Assembly: GCA_934526015.1 (NCBI GenBank)
Contig: CAKSZY010000011.1
Coordinates: forward strand, 15,298 to 79,297
Length of the DNA stretch: 64,000 bases
DNA from: an uncultured Dokdonella sp.
GTDB lineage: Bacteria; Pseudomonadota; Gammaproteobacteria; Xanthomonadales; Rhodanobacteraceae
Reading direction: 5' to 3'
In this document: positions 18,657 through 27,120 of the stretch, piece by piece
Numbering within the stretch: position 1 is the stretch's first letter
How the letters are laid out: each line of letters opens with the position of its first letter
Translations under genes and position numbers: made by a program
Notes under the pieces: model-generated
Seen by the model: the letters and a program-made list of their open reading frames with translations, nothing else
Database searches by the model: none
What the model was told of the DNA's origin: nothing

Positions 18657-19498
18657 TCAAGGTCTACTTTTGCGCGGAGATGGTGGCCGATGCGCAGTCG
18701 TTTTCGCCGAGCGCCGGCAAGCCTCGCGAGGTCGTCGCCAGCTGGAGGCGGCGCTTTCCCGTGCTCGAGTTCGTCGAACCGGAGGCGGTCGGCTTCGACG
18801 AGTTCTGCCTTGCCCACGATGCGGACTACGTGCGCGGCGTGCTGGCGCTGCGCCGCTGCAACGGCTTCGGCAACCGCCTGCCGGAGGTGGCGCGGACCCT
18901 GTCGTGGACGAGTGGCGCGATGCTGTCGGCGGCGCGCGCCGCCCTGGTCGACGGCTGCGCGGTGGCGCCGGTGTCGGGATTCCATCATGCCTGTCACGCC
19001 GAGGGCGGCGGCTATTGCACCTTCAACGGCCTGATCATTGCCGCGCAGGTGCTGCGGCGTGAACGCGCGGTGGCCCGCGTCGGCATCCTCGATTTCGACC
19101 AGCACTACGGCAACGGCACCAGCCAGATCATCCGCGAACTCGGGCTCGACTGGATCGAACACTATTCCGCCGGCGCCTGGTGGGATCAGGCGGAGCAGGC
19201 CGAGGACTTCCTTGCCGCGATCCCGAACCTGCTTGCGCGGTTCGCGGCCTGCGACGTGCTGCTCTACCAGGCCGGTGCCGACCCGCACCACCGCGACCCG
19301 CTCGGAGGATGGCTGACCACGGCGCAGTTGCGCATCCGTGACCGTCGCGTGTTCGAGACCTGCCGCGCGATGGATCTGCCGGTGGCGTGGAATCTGGCCG
19401 GGGGATACCAGACACCGCTGCGCAAGGTGCTCGACATCCATGACCACACCATGCTCGAGTGCCTTGCGGCCCGGGCCGCGCCCGATCCGCCGGGATGA
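18653..19498 (+). CDS. Histone deacetylase-like amidohydrolase (class II / acetoin-utilisation family)
   Basis: The 281-residue protein keeps the zinc-amidohydrolase core: GFHHACHAEGGGYCTFNG (His-His pair 111-112), GILDFDQHYGNGT (Asp149 and His151 as metal ligands), YQAGADPHHRDPLGG (third metal Asp), and NLAGGYQ in place of the usual GGY. All catalytic positions are present, so deacylase activity is plausible. Bacterial members act on acetylpolyamines, acetylated proteins or other small amides; the substrate here is unknown. It overlaps the preceding unknown gene by four bases, and the rdgB gene converges 24 bases beyond its stop. Confidence 0.85.
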   Translation: MIKVYFCAEMVADAQSFSPSAGKPREVVASWRRRFPVLEFVEPEAVGFDEFCLAHDADYVRGVLALRRCNGFGNRLPEVARTLSWTSGAMLSAARAALVDGCAVAPVSGFHHACHAEGGGYCTFNGLIIAAQVLRRERAVARVGILDFDQHYGNGTSQIIRELGLDWIEHYSAGAWWDQAEQAEDFLAAIPNLLARFAACDVLLYQAGADPHHRDPLGGWLTTAQLRIRDRRVFETCRAMDLPVAWNLAGGYQTPLRKVLDIHDHTMLECLAARAAPDPPG

Positions 19499-19522
19499 AG
19501 CGGCGCAAGCGGCCGCCCGCGC

Positions 19523-20116
19523 TCAGTGCCCGCCTGCGAGCAGTTCGCGCAACCGGGTCAGCGCCAGCCCGCGATGGCTGATCGCGTTCTTCGCCGCCGG
19601 CTCCAGTTCGGCCGCGCTGAGGCCGCTGGCCGGATCGAGGAAGACCGGGTCGTAGCCGTGGCCACCGTCGCCGCGCGCAGATTCGAGGATGCGGCCGCGC
19701 CAGCGGCCCTCGGCGATCAGCGGCGCCGGATCGCCGGCGTGGCGCAGGAGGGCGAGCGTGCAATGGAAGTGCGCGCCGCGACGATCCGGAGGCGTGCCTT
19801 CGAGGGCGGCGAGCAGGCGGACGATGTTGGCCGCGCTGTCGCCGTGGGTGCCGGCATAGCGGGCCGAGAGCAGGCCCGGTGCGCCGTCTAGGGCGTCGAC
19901 GCAGAGGCCGGAATCGTCGGCCAGCGCCGGCAGGCCGGAGGCGTGCGCGGCATGGCGGGCCTTGAGGATCGCGTTCTCGACGAAAGTCGCACCGGTTTCC
20001 TCGGCATCACCGATGCCGAGATCGGATTGCGCGACGAGTTCGACGCCGGCATCGGCGAGCAGATCGCGCAGTTCGGCCAGCTTGCCGCGGTTGCCGCTGG
20101 CGAGGACGAGCTTCAT
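19523..20116 (-). CDS. rdgB: XTP/dITP pyrophosphatase (RdgB/HAM1)
   Basis: The 197-residue enzyme starts with LVLASGNRGKLAEL. It carries TFVENAILKARHAA, LADDSGLCVDALDGAPGLLSARYAG, GDGGHGYDPVF and ELEPAAKNAISHRG in the order of the ITPase family. It hydrolyses non-canonical dITP, ITP and XTP to monophosphates, keeping hypoxanthine and xanthine out of DNA and RNA. Its start overlaps the stop of the VOC gene by four bases (ATGA). It is the last member of the rph-VOC-rdgB message. Confidence 0.95.
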   Translation of the reverse strand: MKLVLASGNRGKLAELRDLLADAGVELVAQSDLGIGDAEETGATFVENAILKARHAAHASGLPALADDSGLCVDALDGAPGLLSARYAGTHGDSAANIVRLLAALEGTPPDRRGAHFHCTLALLRHAGDPAPLIAEGRWRGRILESARGDGGHGYDPVFLDPASGLSAAELEPAAKNAISHRGLALTRLRELLAGGH

Positions 20117-20508
20117 GTCGCCGCCGGTCCGATCAGGTCCCAGCGGTTGCCGTAGAGGTCGCGGAACACGACGACGGTGCCGTAGGCCTCGCGGCGCGGC
20201 GCTTCTTCCACGCGCGCGCCGTGGGCGAGCAGGCGCGCATGGTCGCGGTCGAAATCGTCGGTGTGCAGGAAGAAGCCGACGCGACCGCCGTGCTGGTCGC
20301 CGATGCGTGCGGCCTGGTCGGGCGTGTTCGCGCGGGCGAGCAGCAGGGCGAAGGCGGCATCCTCCGCCGGCGCGATGCGCAGCCAGCGCTTGCCGGCGCC
20401 GAGGTCGCTGTCTTCGAGGACGCGGAAGCCGAGTGCATCGCGATACCAGGCAGCCGCTTCGTCGTAGTCGCGAACGAGCAGGGCGATGCAGGCGACCCGC
20501 CGCGTCAT
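20113..20508 (-). CDS. VOC (glyoxalase/bleomycin-resistance) superfamily protein
   Basis: The 131-residue single-domain protein has the paired beta-alpha-beta-beta-beta layout of VOC proteins: [31 protein letters not shown] in the first half, [24 protein letters not shown] and [19 protein letters not shown] in the second. The final Glu of the usual metal triad is replaced around GNRWDLI, so metal dependence is unsure. It overlaps both neighbours by four bases, so it was inserted into, or evolved within, a tight rph-rdgB unit. The substrate is unknown. Confidence 0.85.
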   Translation of the reverse strand: MTRRVACIALLVRDYDEAAAWYRDALGFRVLEDSDLGAGKRWLRIAPAEDAAFALLLARANTPDQAARIGDQHGGRVGFFLHTDDFDRDHARLLAHGARVEEAPRREAYGTVVVFRDLYGNRWDLIGPAAT

Positions 20509-21233
20509 GCCGCGAGTGCGGCGCGTTGCAGGGCACAGAGTTCGGCGGTGCCGTGCGCGGCGAGCGCGAGCAGTGCGTCGACTTCCCCGCGGCGCATGGC
20601 GTGGCCCTCGGCCGTGCCCTGCAGTTCGATGAAACCGCCGCCATCGTTCATGACCACGTTCATGTCGGTGTCGCAGCTGGAATCCTCGGCATAGTCGAGG
20701 TCGAGCACCGGCATGCCGTTCCACAGTCCGACCGAGACCGCGGCGACCGCGCCGACGATCGGGTCGCGCTTGAACGCGCCTTTCGCCTTCAGGCCGGCGA
20801 TCGCGTCGACGAGGGCCACGTACGCGCCGGTGATCGCCGCAGTACGGGTGCCGCCATCGGCCTGCAGGACATCGCAGTCGAAGGTGATCGTGCGTTCGCC
20901 GAGCGCGCCGCGATCGACGCAGGCACGCAGGCTGCGCCCGATCAGGCGCTGGATCTCCATGGTGCGTCCGCTCTGGCCACCGCGGGCGGCTTCGCGCTGG
21001 GTGCGGTCGTGGGTGGCGCGCGGCAGCATGCCGTATTCGGCGGTCAGCCAGCCTTCGCCCTTGCCGCGCAGGAACGGCGGCACCTTGTCCTCGACCGTCG
21101 CCGTGCACAGCACGCGCGTGTCGCCGAAGGAGACCAGCACCGAACCCTCGGCGTGGCGGGTGAAGCGACGGACGAACGACACCGGGCGCAGCTGGTCGGG
21201 AGCGCGGCCGCTCGGGCGGGGACGGATGGTCAT
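20505..21233 (-). CDS. rph: Ribonuclease PH
   Basis: The 242-residue protein begins [32 protein letters not shown] and contains [22 protein letters not shown] sequence, [32 protein letters not shown] and [18 protein letters not shown], all diagnostic of RNase PH. It trims the 3' ends of tRNA precursors by phosphorolysis. The start at 21233 omits ten leading residues of a longer frame. It is divergent from yicC across 70 bases, and the VOC ORF overlaps its end. Confidence 0.95.
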   Translation of the reverse strand: MTIRPRPSGRAPDQLRPVSFVRRFTRHAEGSVLVSFGDTRVLCTATVEDKVPPFLRGKGEGWLTAEYGMLPRATHDRTQREAARGGQSGRTMEIQRLIGRSLRACVDRGALGERTITFDCDVLQADGGTRTAAITGAYVALVDAIAGLKAKGAFKRDPIVGAVAAVSVGLWNGMPVLDLDYAEDSSCDTDMNVVMNDGGGFIELQGTAEGHAMRRGEVDALLALAAHGTAELCALQRAALAA

Positions 21234-21303
21234 GCGGGAGGCGCTATGGCAAAGCGGCCGCACAGTTTACCATTGCCGCCCTTGTTCCCGACGGACCGGC
21301 GCG

Positions 21304-22167
21304 ATGATCCGCAGCATGACCGCCTTCGCCAGCGGCGAGAGCGAGACGGCCCATGGCACGCTCGGCATCGAGCTGCGCTCGGTCAATCACCGCTACCTCG
21401 AACTCGGCCTGCGCCTGCCCGACGAACTGCGCAGCTTCGAGCCGGCGCTGCGCGACACCCTCAACGCGCGCCTCTCCCGCGGCAAGGTCGACGTGACGAT
21501 CCGCCTCAAGCAGGCGGCAACCCGCGCCAGCGCGCTGGTGGTCGACGACGAACTGGTCGCGCGCCTCGCCGAGACCGCGCAGCTGCTGTCGGCGCGATTC
21601 CCCGCCCTGCGCGTCGACTTCGCCAGCCTGCTCGACTGGCCCGGCGTCCTGCGCGACCAGGCCGCCGATGCGGAAGGGCTGCGCAGCGCGGCCGCCGAAC
21701 TGCTCGAACGCGTTCTGGCCGACTTCATCGCCACCCGCGAACGCGAGGGCGAGCGCCTGGCCGGCTTCCTGCGCGACCGCCTCGACGGCATCGCCGGCAT
21801 CGTCGAGGACGTGCGCGGGCATCTGCCCGAAGTCCGCGTCGCCGTGCGCGCGCGCCTCGACCAGCGTCTCGCGGAGATCAAGCAACCGGTCGACCCGGGA
21901 CGGATCGAGCAGGAAATCGTCCTCCAGCTGCAGCGCATGGATGTCGACGAGGAACTCGACCGCCTGACTTCGCACGTCGCCGAGGCGCGCCGCATCTTCG
22001 GCCTCAAGGAGGCGGTCGGGCGCCGCCTCGACTTCCTCATGCAGGAGTTCAACCGCGAAGCGAACACGCTCGGCTCGAAGGCCGCCGACCCGCGCACGAC
22101 CAAGTCCGCCGTCGAGCTCAAGGTGCTGATCGAGCAGATGCGCGAGCAAGTGCAGAACCTGGAGTGA
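21304..22167 (+). CDS. yicC: YicC/YloC family endoribonuclease
   Basis: The 287-residue protein begins with MIRSMTAFASGESETAHGTL and RSVNHRYLELGLRLPDELR. It ends with the conserved EAVGRRLDFLMQEFNREANTLGSKAADPRTTKSAVELKVLIEQMREQVQN. The family is a recently characterised stress-related endoribonuclease. I chose ATG at 21304, well inside a longer frame, because the conserved sequence starts there. Divergent rph lies 70 bases upstream, and gmk begins two bases after its stop, so yicC, gmk and the mla genes form one transcription unit. Confidence 0.92.
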   Translation: MIRSMTAFASGESETAHGTLGIELRSVNHRYLELGLRLPDELRSFEPALRDTLNARLSRGKVDVTIRLKQAATRASALVVDDELVARLAETAQLLSARFPALRVDFASLLDWPGVLRDQAADAEGLRSAAAELLERVLADFIATREREGERLAGFLRDRLDGIAGIVEDVRGHLPEVRVAVRARLDQRLAEIKQPVDPGRIEQEIVLQLQRMDVDEELDRLTSHVAEARRIFGLKEAVGRRLDFLMQEFNREANTLGSKAADPRTTKSAVELKVLIEQMREQVQNLE

Positions 22168-22169
22168 CC

Positions 22170-22787
22170 GTGTCGGGCACGCTCTACATCATCGCGGCAC
22201 CCTCGGGCGCCGGCAAGACAAGCCTCGTCAAGGCGCTGCTCGAGCGCGAGCAGGGCATCGCCCTGTCGGTCTCCTACACCTCGCGACCGCCGCGATCCGG
22301 CGAGATCGACGGCCAGCACTACCATTTCGTCTCGCGCGAGGTGTTCGAGCACATGGCCGCGACCGGCGCGTTCTTCGAACATGCCAACGTGCACGGCGAC
22401 TACAAGGGCACGGCGCGCGACGCGGTCGAGCCGCTGCTCGCCGCCGACCGCGACGTGCTGCTCGAGATCGACTGGCAGGGCGCGCAGCAGGTGCGGGCGA
22501 AGTGCGCGGACGTGGTCAGCATCTTCATCCTGCCGCCGTCACGCCGCGAACTGGAGCGCCGCCTGCGCCAGCGCGCCTCCGACAGCGCCGCGCAGATCGC
22601 CCGCCGCATCGCCGATTCGCGCACCGAGATCGCCCGCGCCGCGGAGTTCGACTACATCGTCATCAACGACGATTTCGCCCAGGCCGTGCTCGACCTGCAG
22701 GCGATCTTCGCCTCGCGACGGCTGCGCCGCGAGGCCCAGCTGAAGCGCCACGCGTCCCTCCTCGACGACCTGCTGAAACCGTCGTGA
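22170..22787 (+). CDS. gmk: Guanylate kinase
   Basis: The 205-residue enzyme has the P-loop APSGAGKTSLVKAL, the GMP-binding SYTSRPPRSGEIDGQHYHFV, the GDYKGTA turn and DVLLEIDWQGAQQV, all typical. It phosphorylates GMP to GDP. A GTG at 22170 is the probable start: GGAG lies five bases upstream and the product length matches the family; a GTG six bases earlier overlaps the yicC stop. Its stop overlaps the GTG of mlaF. In many relatives gmk is directly followed by rpoZ; here the Mla set lies between. Confidence 0.95.
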   Translation: MSGTLYIIAAPSGAGKTSLVKALLEREQGIALSVSYTSRPPRSGEIDGQHYHFVSREVFEHMAATGAFFEHANVHGDYKGTARDAVEPLLAADRDVLLEIDWQGAQQVRAKCADVVSIFILPPSRRELERRLRQRASDSAAQIARRIADSRTEIARAAEFDYIVINDDFAQAVLDLQAIFASRRLRREAQLKRHASLLDDLLKPS

Positions 22788-23626
22788 GTCCGGCTGCCGT
22801 CCCTGCCGCTGCCGCCGCCGGCGGCAATCACGTCGAGGTGCGCGGCCTGCATACCGTGCTCGGCCGCAAGCTGATCTTCGACGGCGTCGATCTCGACATG
22901 GCGCGCGGGCGCATCACCGCCGTGATGGGTCCGAGCGGCACCGGCAAGACGACGCTGATGCGCCACATCACCGGCCAGCTCGCGCCGGACGCCGGCGACA
23001 TTTTCGTCGACGGCGAGAACGTGCCGAAGCTCGGCCGCAGCGCGCTGTTCGCCCTGCGCGAGAAGATCGGCTACCTGTTCCAGAACTCGGCGCTGCTGAC
23101 CGACTACAGCGTGTTCGAGAACGTGGCCTTCCCGCTGCGCCAGCACCTGCGCCTGCCGGAGGAGATCCTGCGCAACATCGTGCTGATGCGCCTGCAGGCA
23201 GTCGGCCTGCGCGGCGCCGCCGGGTTGATGCCGGCCGAGCTGTCCGGCGGCATGGTGCGCCGGGTCGCGCTGGCGCGGGCGATCGTGCGCGACCCGCGCC
23301 TGGTCATCTACGACGAGCCGTTCGTCGGCCTCGACCCGATCGCCCTCAACCAGGTGGTGAAGATCATCCGCACGCTCAACGATTCGCTCGGCATCACCAG
23401 CATCCTCGTCGCCCACGAATTCTCCGCGGTCCGGCGCATCGCCGACCACGTGTACCTGATCGCCGGCGGCAAGGTGGTCGCCGAGGGTCATCCCGAGGAA
23501 CTCGCCACGCGCGATTCGCCATGGACGCGCCAGTTCTTCGGCGGCGAGGCCGACGGCCCGGTGCCGTTCGAATATCCGGCGCGCGACTACGCGCTCGACC
23601 TCGGTTTCGACGGGAGCAAGGCATGA
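22784..23626 (+). CDS. mlaF: Mla phospholipid transport ATPase MlaF
   Basis: The 280-residue ATPase has Walker A GPSGTGKTT, signature LSGGMVRRVALARA (the methionine variant typical of MlaF), Walker B LVIYDEPFVGLDP and HEFSAV for the H-loop. With MlaE it forms the inner-membrane complex that moves phospholipids between membranes to keep the outer leaflet lipid-asymmetric. The GTG start overlaps the gmk stop by four bases. The C-terminal extension contacts MlaB in known complexes, and here it ends DLGFDGSKA. Confidence 0.93.
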   Translation: MSPAAVPAAAAAGGNHVEVRGLHTVLGRKLIFDGVDLDMARGRITAVMGPSGTGKTTLMRHITGQLAPDAGDIFVDGENVPKLGRSALFALREKIGYLFQNSALLTDYSVFENVAFPLRQHLRLPEEILRNIVLMRLQAVGLRGAAGLMPAELSGGMVRRVALARAIVRDPRLVIYDEPFVGLDPIALNQVVKIIRTLNDSLGITSILVAHEFSAVRRIADHVYLIAGGKVVAEGHPEELATRDSPWTRQFFGGEADGPVPFEYPARDYALDLGFDGSKA

Positions 23627-24393
23627 GCGCGCCGGGCGGCCGGCGATCCCTGGTCGGCAATGCGCTGGCCCAGGTCGGCGCGGCCGGCCTGTTCCTGTTC
23701 TCGATCCTCGGCGCGGTGCCGGGCAGCCTGCGCCATTTCCGCGAGACCGTGCGCCAGGTCTGGTTCGTCGGCGCGATGAGCCTGGTCATCATCATGACCT
23801 GCGGCCTGTTCGTCGGCATGGTGCTCGCACTGCAGCTTTACTACACGCTGTCGATCTTCGGCGGCACCGCCGCGCTCGGCACCGTCGTCGCGCTGTCGCT
23901 GTTCCGCGAGCTCGGCCCGGTGGTGACCGCCCTGCTGTTCGCCGGACGCGCCGGCACCTCGGTGACCGCGGAGATCGGCCTGATGCGCGCCACCGACCAG
24001 CTCTCGGCGATGGAGATGATGGCGGTCGATCCGCTCGCCTACGTCATCGCCCCGCGCTTCCTGGCCGCGGTCATCGCCATGCCGCTGCTCGCCTGCGTGT
24101 TCAATGCGCTCGGCATCCTCGGTGCGCATATCGTCGGAGTCAGCTGGCTCGGCCTCGACAACGGCACGTTCTGGGGCAACATGACCTCGAGCGTCGATGT
24201 GTGGACCGACGTCGTCAATGGCGTGTGGAAGAGTGCGGCGTTCGGTGCGGTGATCGCCCTGATCGCCACCTTCCAGGGCTACACGACGCCGCCGACCAGC
24301 GAAGGCGTGGCGCACGCGACGACGCGCACGGTGGTGTCGTCGTCGATCGTCGTGCTCGCCCTCGATTTCGTCATGACCGCCTTCCTGATGTGA
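23623..24393 (+). CDS. mlaE: Mla permease MlaE
   Basis: The 256-residue membrane protein has about five helices and the MlaE motifs FRELGPVVTALLFAGRAGTSVTAEIGLMRATDQLSAMEMMAVDP and GYTTPPTSEGVAHATTRTVV. It is the permease of the Mla phospholipid transporter. ATG at 23623 overlaps the mlaF stop. A repeat of about 87 bases follows before mlaD, the only break in an otherwise tightly packed gene set. Confidence 0.95.
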   Translation: MSAPGGRRSLVGNALAQVGAAGLFLFSILGAVPGSLRHFRETVRQVWFVGAMSLVIIMTCGLFVGMVLALQLYYTLSIFGGTAALGTVVALSLFRELGPVVTALLFAGRAGTSVTAEIGLMRATDQLSAMEMMAVDPLAYVIAPRFLAAVIAMPLLACVFNALGILGAHIVGVSWLGLDNGTFWGNMTSSVDVWTDVVNGVWKSAAFGAVIALIATFQGYTTPPTSEGVAHATTRTVVSSSIVVLALDFVMTAFLM

Positions 24394-24433
24394 CCCTCGC
24401 ATGGTTTGCAGAGGGTTCGTGGAAGAGGTGGAA

Positions 24434-24520
24434 ACACGGAGCACACGGAGCACACGGGGAAAGCGAGCAATGGATCTTTTGCCTGTTTTCTCGACCTTTC
24501 TTCCTCCGTGTGCTCCGTGT
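24434..24520. repeat. ACACGGAGC inverted repeat between mlaE and mlaD
   Basis: The left arm (24434-24457) is a nine-base unit ACACGGAGC repeated two and a half times. The right arm (24506-24520) is CCGTGTGCTCCGTGT, its reverse complement, with an A/T-richer loop of about 48 bases between them. It is unrelated to the heptad elements. Similar CACGGAG repeats are known to me from other proteobacterial genomes. The hairpin may attenuate or process the mla message. Confidence 0.7.
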
Positions 24521-24579
24521 CAAAGGCTATTGCAGTTCGTGATCCGCTCCAGATACCGAAGATTCCCGGGATCGAAACC

Positions 24580-25080
24580 ATGACCCAACCCAGACGTTCC
24601 TTCCAGATCGGCTCCGGCCTGTTCATCGTGCTCGGCTTCGCCGCACTGGCCTACCTCGCCACGCAGACGACCTCGGTGGCCAACTACCGCGAGGGTGCCA
24701 GCTACGTGCTGAAGGCGCGCTTCGGCAACGTCGGCCAGCTCAAGCTGCGGGCGCCGATCAAGGTGGCCGGCGTGCGCATCGGCTCGGTGCGCTCGATCGT
24801 GCTCGACGCCACCACCCTCGAGGCGGTCGTCGAACTCGCCATCGATACCCGCTACCGCGAACTTCCCGACGATTCCGCGGCGGCGATATTCACCAGCGGT
24901 TTACTCGGCGACCAGTACGTTGGCATCAAGCCGGGCGGCTCGCCCGTCATGTTCGAGGATGGCGACGAGGTCGTCCTCACGCAATCCTCGATGCAACTGG
25001 AAGACCTGATCGGCAAGTTCCTCGTCGGCGGCGGCGACGCCGACCGGCCGGCCGCCGACACCGCACCCCCGTCGCCCTGA
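24580..25080 (+). CDS. mlaD: Mla periplasmic hexamer subunit MlaD (MCE domain)
   Basis: The 166-residue protein has an N-terminal membrane anchor (about 10-28: GLFIVLGFAALAYLATQ) and an MCE domain (VLKARFGNVGQLKLRAPIKVAGVRIGSVRSI and GLLGDQYVGIKPG). The remaining C-terminal part is helical, and it ends in a Pro/Ala tail. MlaD rings form the lipid channel over MlaFE. The start at 24580 was placed after the repeat; longer frames extend into that repeat and are not credible. Confidence 0.93.
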   Translation: MTQPRRSFQIGSGLFIVLGFAALAYLATQTTSVANYREGASYVLKARFGNVGQLKLRAPIKVAGVRIGSVRSIVLDATTLEAVVELAIDTRYRELPDDSAAAIFTSGLLGDQYVGIKPGGSPVMFEDGDEVVLTQSSMQLEDLIGKFLVGGGDADRPAADTAPPSP

Positions 25081-25095
25081 CCCCGGAGTCCACCC

Positions 25096-25749
25096 ATGCG
25101 CCGCCTGATCGGCAGCCTTGCCGCCCTCGTGTTCACCCTCGCCGCCGGCGTCTCCGTCCAGGCCCAGGCCAGTCCGCTCGAGCCGGCCGACGTCGTGCGC
25201 AAAATCGCCGACGAACTCGCCACCACGATCGGCTCGCGCCGCGAGGAACTGCGCAACGACCGCGACCGCCTCGTCCACGAGATCGACGACATCCTGCTGC
25301 CGCATTTCGACATCGACTATGCGTCGATCCTCGTGCTCGGCCAGACCGCGCGCACGACCAGCCCGGAACAGCGCTCGCGCTTCGCCAGGGCGTTCTACAG
25401 TTCGATCGCCCATCGCTATGCCGAAGGCCTGCTCAACTACACGCGCGGCAACGTGCGCGTGTTGCCGTTCCGCGGCGAGCTCAACGTCAAGCGCACGATC
25501 GTGCGCACCGAGGTCGTGCTCGACGACGGCAAGACCATCGCCGTCGACTATGCCTTTCGCAAGAGTGCGGGTGGCGATTGGAAAGCCTATGACGTCATCA
25601 TCGAGGGCATTTCCTACATCACCAACTACCGCAACCAGGTTGCCGCGGAAGTCAAGGCAAGCGGACTCGATGCGCTGATCGTGCGTCTCGAAACGCAGGG
25701 CGAAAAGGCGCTGGAAAGCATGGAGCGCAAGCAGCAGGGCGGGGCGTGA
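25096..25749 (+). CDS. mlaC: Mla periplasmic lipid carrier MlaC
   Basis: The 217-residue protein starts with a signal peptide (cleavage near VQAQA). The MlaC/Ttg2D features follow: PHFDIDYASILVLGQTARTTSPEQRSRFARAFYSSIAHRYAEGLLNY and DWKAYDVIIEGISYITNYRNQ. MlaC shuttles phospholipids across the periplasm between the MlaA complex and MlaD. Its stop overlaps the GTG of mlaB, so the two are translationally coupled. Confidence 0.93.
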   Translation: MRRLIGSLAALVFTLAAGVSVQAQASPLEPADVVRKIADELATTIGSRREELRNDRDRLVHEIDDILLPHFDIDYASILVLGQTARTTSPEQRSRFARAFYSSIAHRYAEGLLNYTRGNVRVLPFRGELNVKRTIVRTEVVLDDGKTIAVDYAFRKSAGGDWKAYDVIIEGISYITNYRNQVAAEVKASGLDALIVRLETQGEKALESMERKQQGGA

Positions 25750-26054
25750 GCGCCACCTTCGCCCTGCAGGCGGTCGCCGCGGACCGCTTCGACCTGCGCG
25801 GACGCATCGACGTCGGCAACGCCGCCTTGGCCTTGCTCGAGGGGCAGGGCCACCTCGGCCGGCAGCCGGCCAGCATCGACCTGTCAGCGCTGGAAAGTGC
25901 CGACGGGGTGACCCTGGCCGTGCTGGTGGCGTGGGCGGCGCACGCCGCACGCCGGGGGCAGGCGCTGCGTTTCACCGGCGTCGGCGGACGCCTTGCCGCC
26001 ATCGCCCGCCTGTGTGCGGTGGAGCCGCTGCTCGGCATCGCCGCCGAGCGCTGA
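25746..26054 (+). CDS. mlaB: Mla STAS-domain protein MlaB
   Basis: The 102-residue product has a STAS-like sequence: DLRGRIDVGNAALALLEGQGHL, then SIDLSALESADGVTLAVLVAWAAHAARRGQALRFTGVGGRLAAIARLC. In known complexes MlaB sits on MlaF and is needed for assembly and ATPase activity. The GTG start overlaps the mlaC stop. It ends 45 bases before the end of the convergent mlaA. Confidence 0.88.
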   Translation: MSATFALQAVAADRFDLRGRIDVGNAALALLEGQGHLGRQPASIDLSALESADGVTLAVLVAWAAHAARRGQALRFTGVGGRLAAIARLCAVEPLLGIAAER

Positions 26055-26099
26055 TCCGGAACGCGATCCCGGCGGCCGGGCGCGTGGCCGGCGACCGGC

Positions 26100-26924
26100 T
26101 CACGGCTGGTCCTTGCGCCCCTTCTCGTACTCGAGCTGCTCCTCGAGCAGGGCGTCGATGTCGTCGTCGTCGATGCCCTGCATGAGCTGGATCGCATCCA
26201 GCGGCGGCTCGCCGTCGTAGATCAGGTAGAGGCGGCGCTGCCGGTAGGCGTCGCGGTAGAACACGTAGGGATCGTAGGTGCCCTCGAGCAGCGACTCGGC
26301 GTCGATGCCGCCGGCGCGCAGGGTCACCAGGAACAGCATGTTCGGCCAGTGCTGCTGCTTGTAGGCGTGGTCGTGGCGGCGCGCGTAGCGCGACATCGGG
26401 TCGAGGAAATGGCTGTCGACCGGCATGCGCCAGATGTCGCGCGCGCTGGTCGAGCCGACGAACGGCAGGACGAGGTACGGACCTTCGCCGATGCCCCAAC
26501 GGGCCAGGGTGACGCCGAAGTCGGTTTCCCGGGCCGGCAGGTGCATGCGACTGGCCGGATCGAGGAAGCCGAGAAAACCGACCGTCGTGTTGATGAGGAA
26601 GCGGCCGGTGCCCTTCAGCGCGTCGCGCGGCTCGCCCTGCAGGATGTCGTTGCCGATCGTGATCGGCATGCGGATGTTGGCGAAGAAGTTGCTGAGCGCG
26701 CGGCGCAAATTCGGCGTGGTCAGCTTGCGATAGCCGACCGCCACCGGCCGGATCACCGCCTTGTCCATGCGCTCGTTGAAAGCGTACATGCGGCGGTTGA
26801 ACGGCTCCCACGGATCGTCGGTGCGGGGCTGCCGGACGGCACAGCCGGCGAGCACGGCCAGGAGCACGATCAGGCCGACCCGGCCTGCGGCGGAAACGGG
26901 GGAACGCGGCATCAGGGAGTCCAT
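26100..26924 (-). CDS. mlaA: Outer-membrane lipoprotein MlaA (VacJ)
   Basis: The protein (274 residues from 26924, or 270 from the Met at 26912) has a lipoprotein signal ending in the lipobox LAGC, then [33 protein letters not shown], the VacJ signature. [20 protein letters not shown] and [23 protein letters not shown] follow. It removes mislocalised phospholipid from the outer leaflet and hands it to MlaC. Either Met is possible because neither has a good Shine-Dalgarno. The acidic C-terminal tail ([23 protein letters not shown]) is unusual. The gene is convergent to the mla operon, not part of it. Confidence 0.92.
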   Translation of the reverse strand: MDSLMPRSPVSAAGRVGLIVLLAVLAGCAVRQPRTDDPWEPFNRRMYAFNERMDKAVIRPVAVGYRKLTTPNLRRALSNFFANIRMPITIGNDILQGEPRDALKGTGRFLINTTVGFLGFLDPASRMHLPARETDFGVTLARWGIGEGPYLVLPFVGSTSARDIWRMPVDSHFLDPMSRYARRHDHAYKQQHWPNMLFLVTLRAGGIDAESLLEGTYDPYVFYRDAYRQRRLYLIYDGEPPLDAIQLMQGIDDDDIDALLEEQLEYEKGRKDQP

Positions 26925-27041
26925 GGGCTGCGAAGCGGCGGTCCGGTGCATGCGGCCGTCGAGCGGGTATGCGGGGCCGGCGAAGGGTATGCGAAATGGC
27001 CTTGCAGGTACATCGGGGCGGTGCGCCGGGAAGCGGGCTGT

Positions 27042-27071
27042 TTGCACCGCACAAGGCCGGGCCGCTAGAAT
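27042..27071 (+). promoter_or_regulatory. Sigma-70 promoter of rpoZ-spoT
   Basis: TTGCAC at 27042-27047, an 18-base spacer and TAGAAT at 27066-27071 fit a sigma-70 promoter. The start point would be near 27078, leaving a leader of about 43 bases before rpoZ. It suggests rpoZ-spoT-ridA-recG is transcribed separately from gmk and mla. Confidence 0.65.
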
Positions 27072-27120
27072 GCCCGGCCGGGTTCCGTTCATGTTCCGCA
27101 CTACTTTCAGAGGTTCAGCG

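Noticed and set aside
21234..21303. Separate small gene between rph and yicC
   Set aside because: Only 70 bases, best explained as a divergent promoter region.
19962..22787. A 941-codon plus-strand fusion protein ending in guanylate kinase
   Set aside because: Only the last 205 residues are guanylate kinase; the earlier part is the antisense of rph, VOC and rdgB and an alternate frame of yicC.
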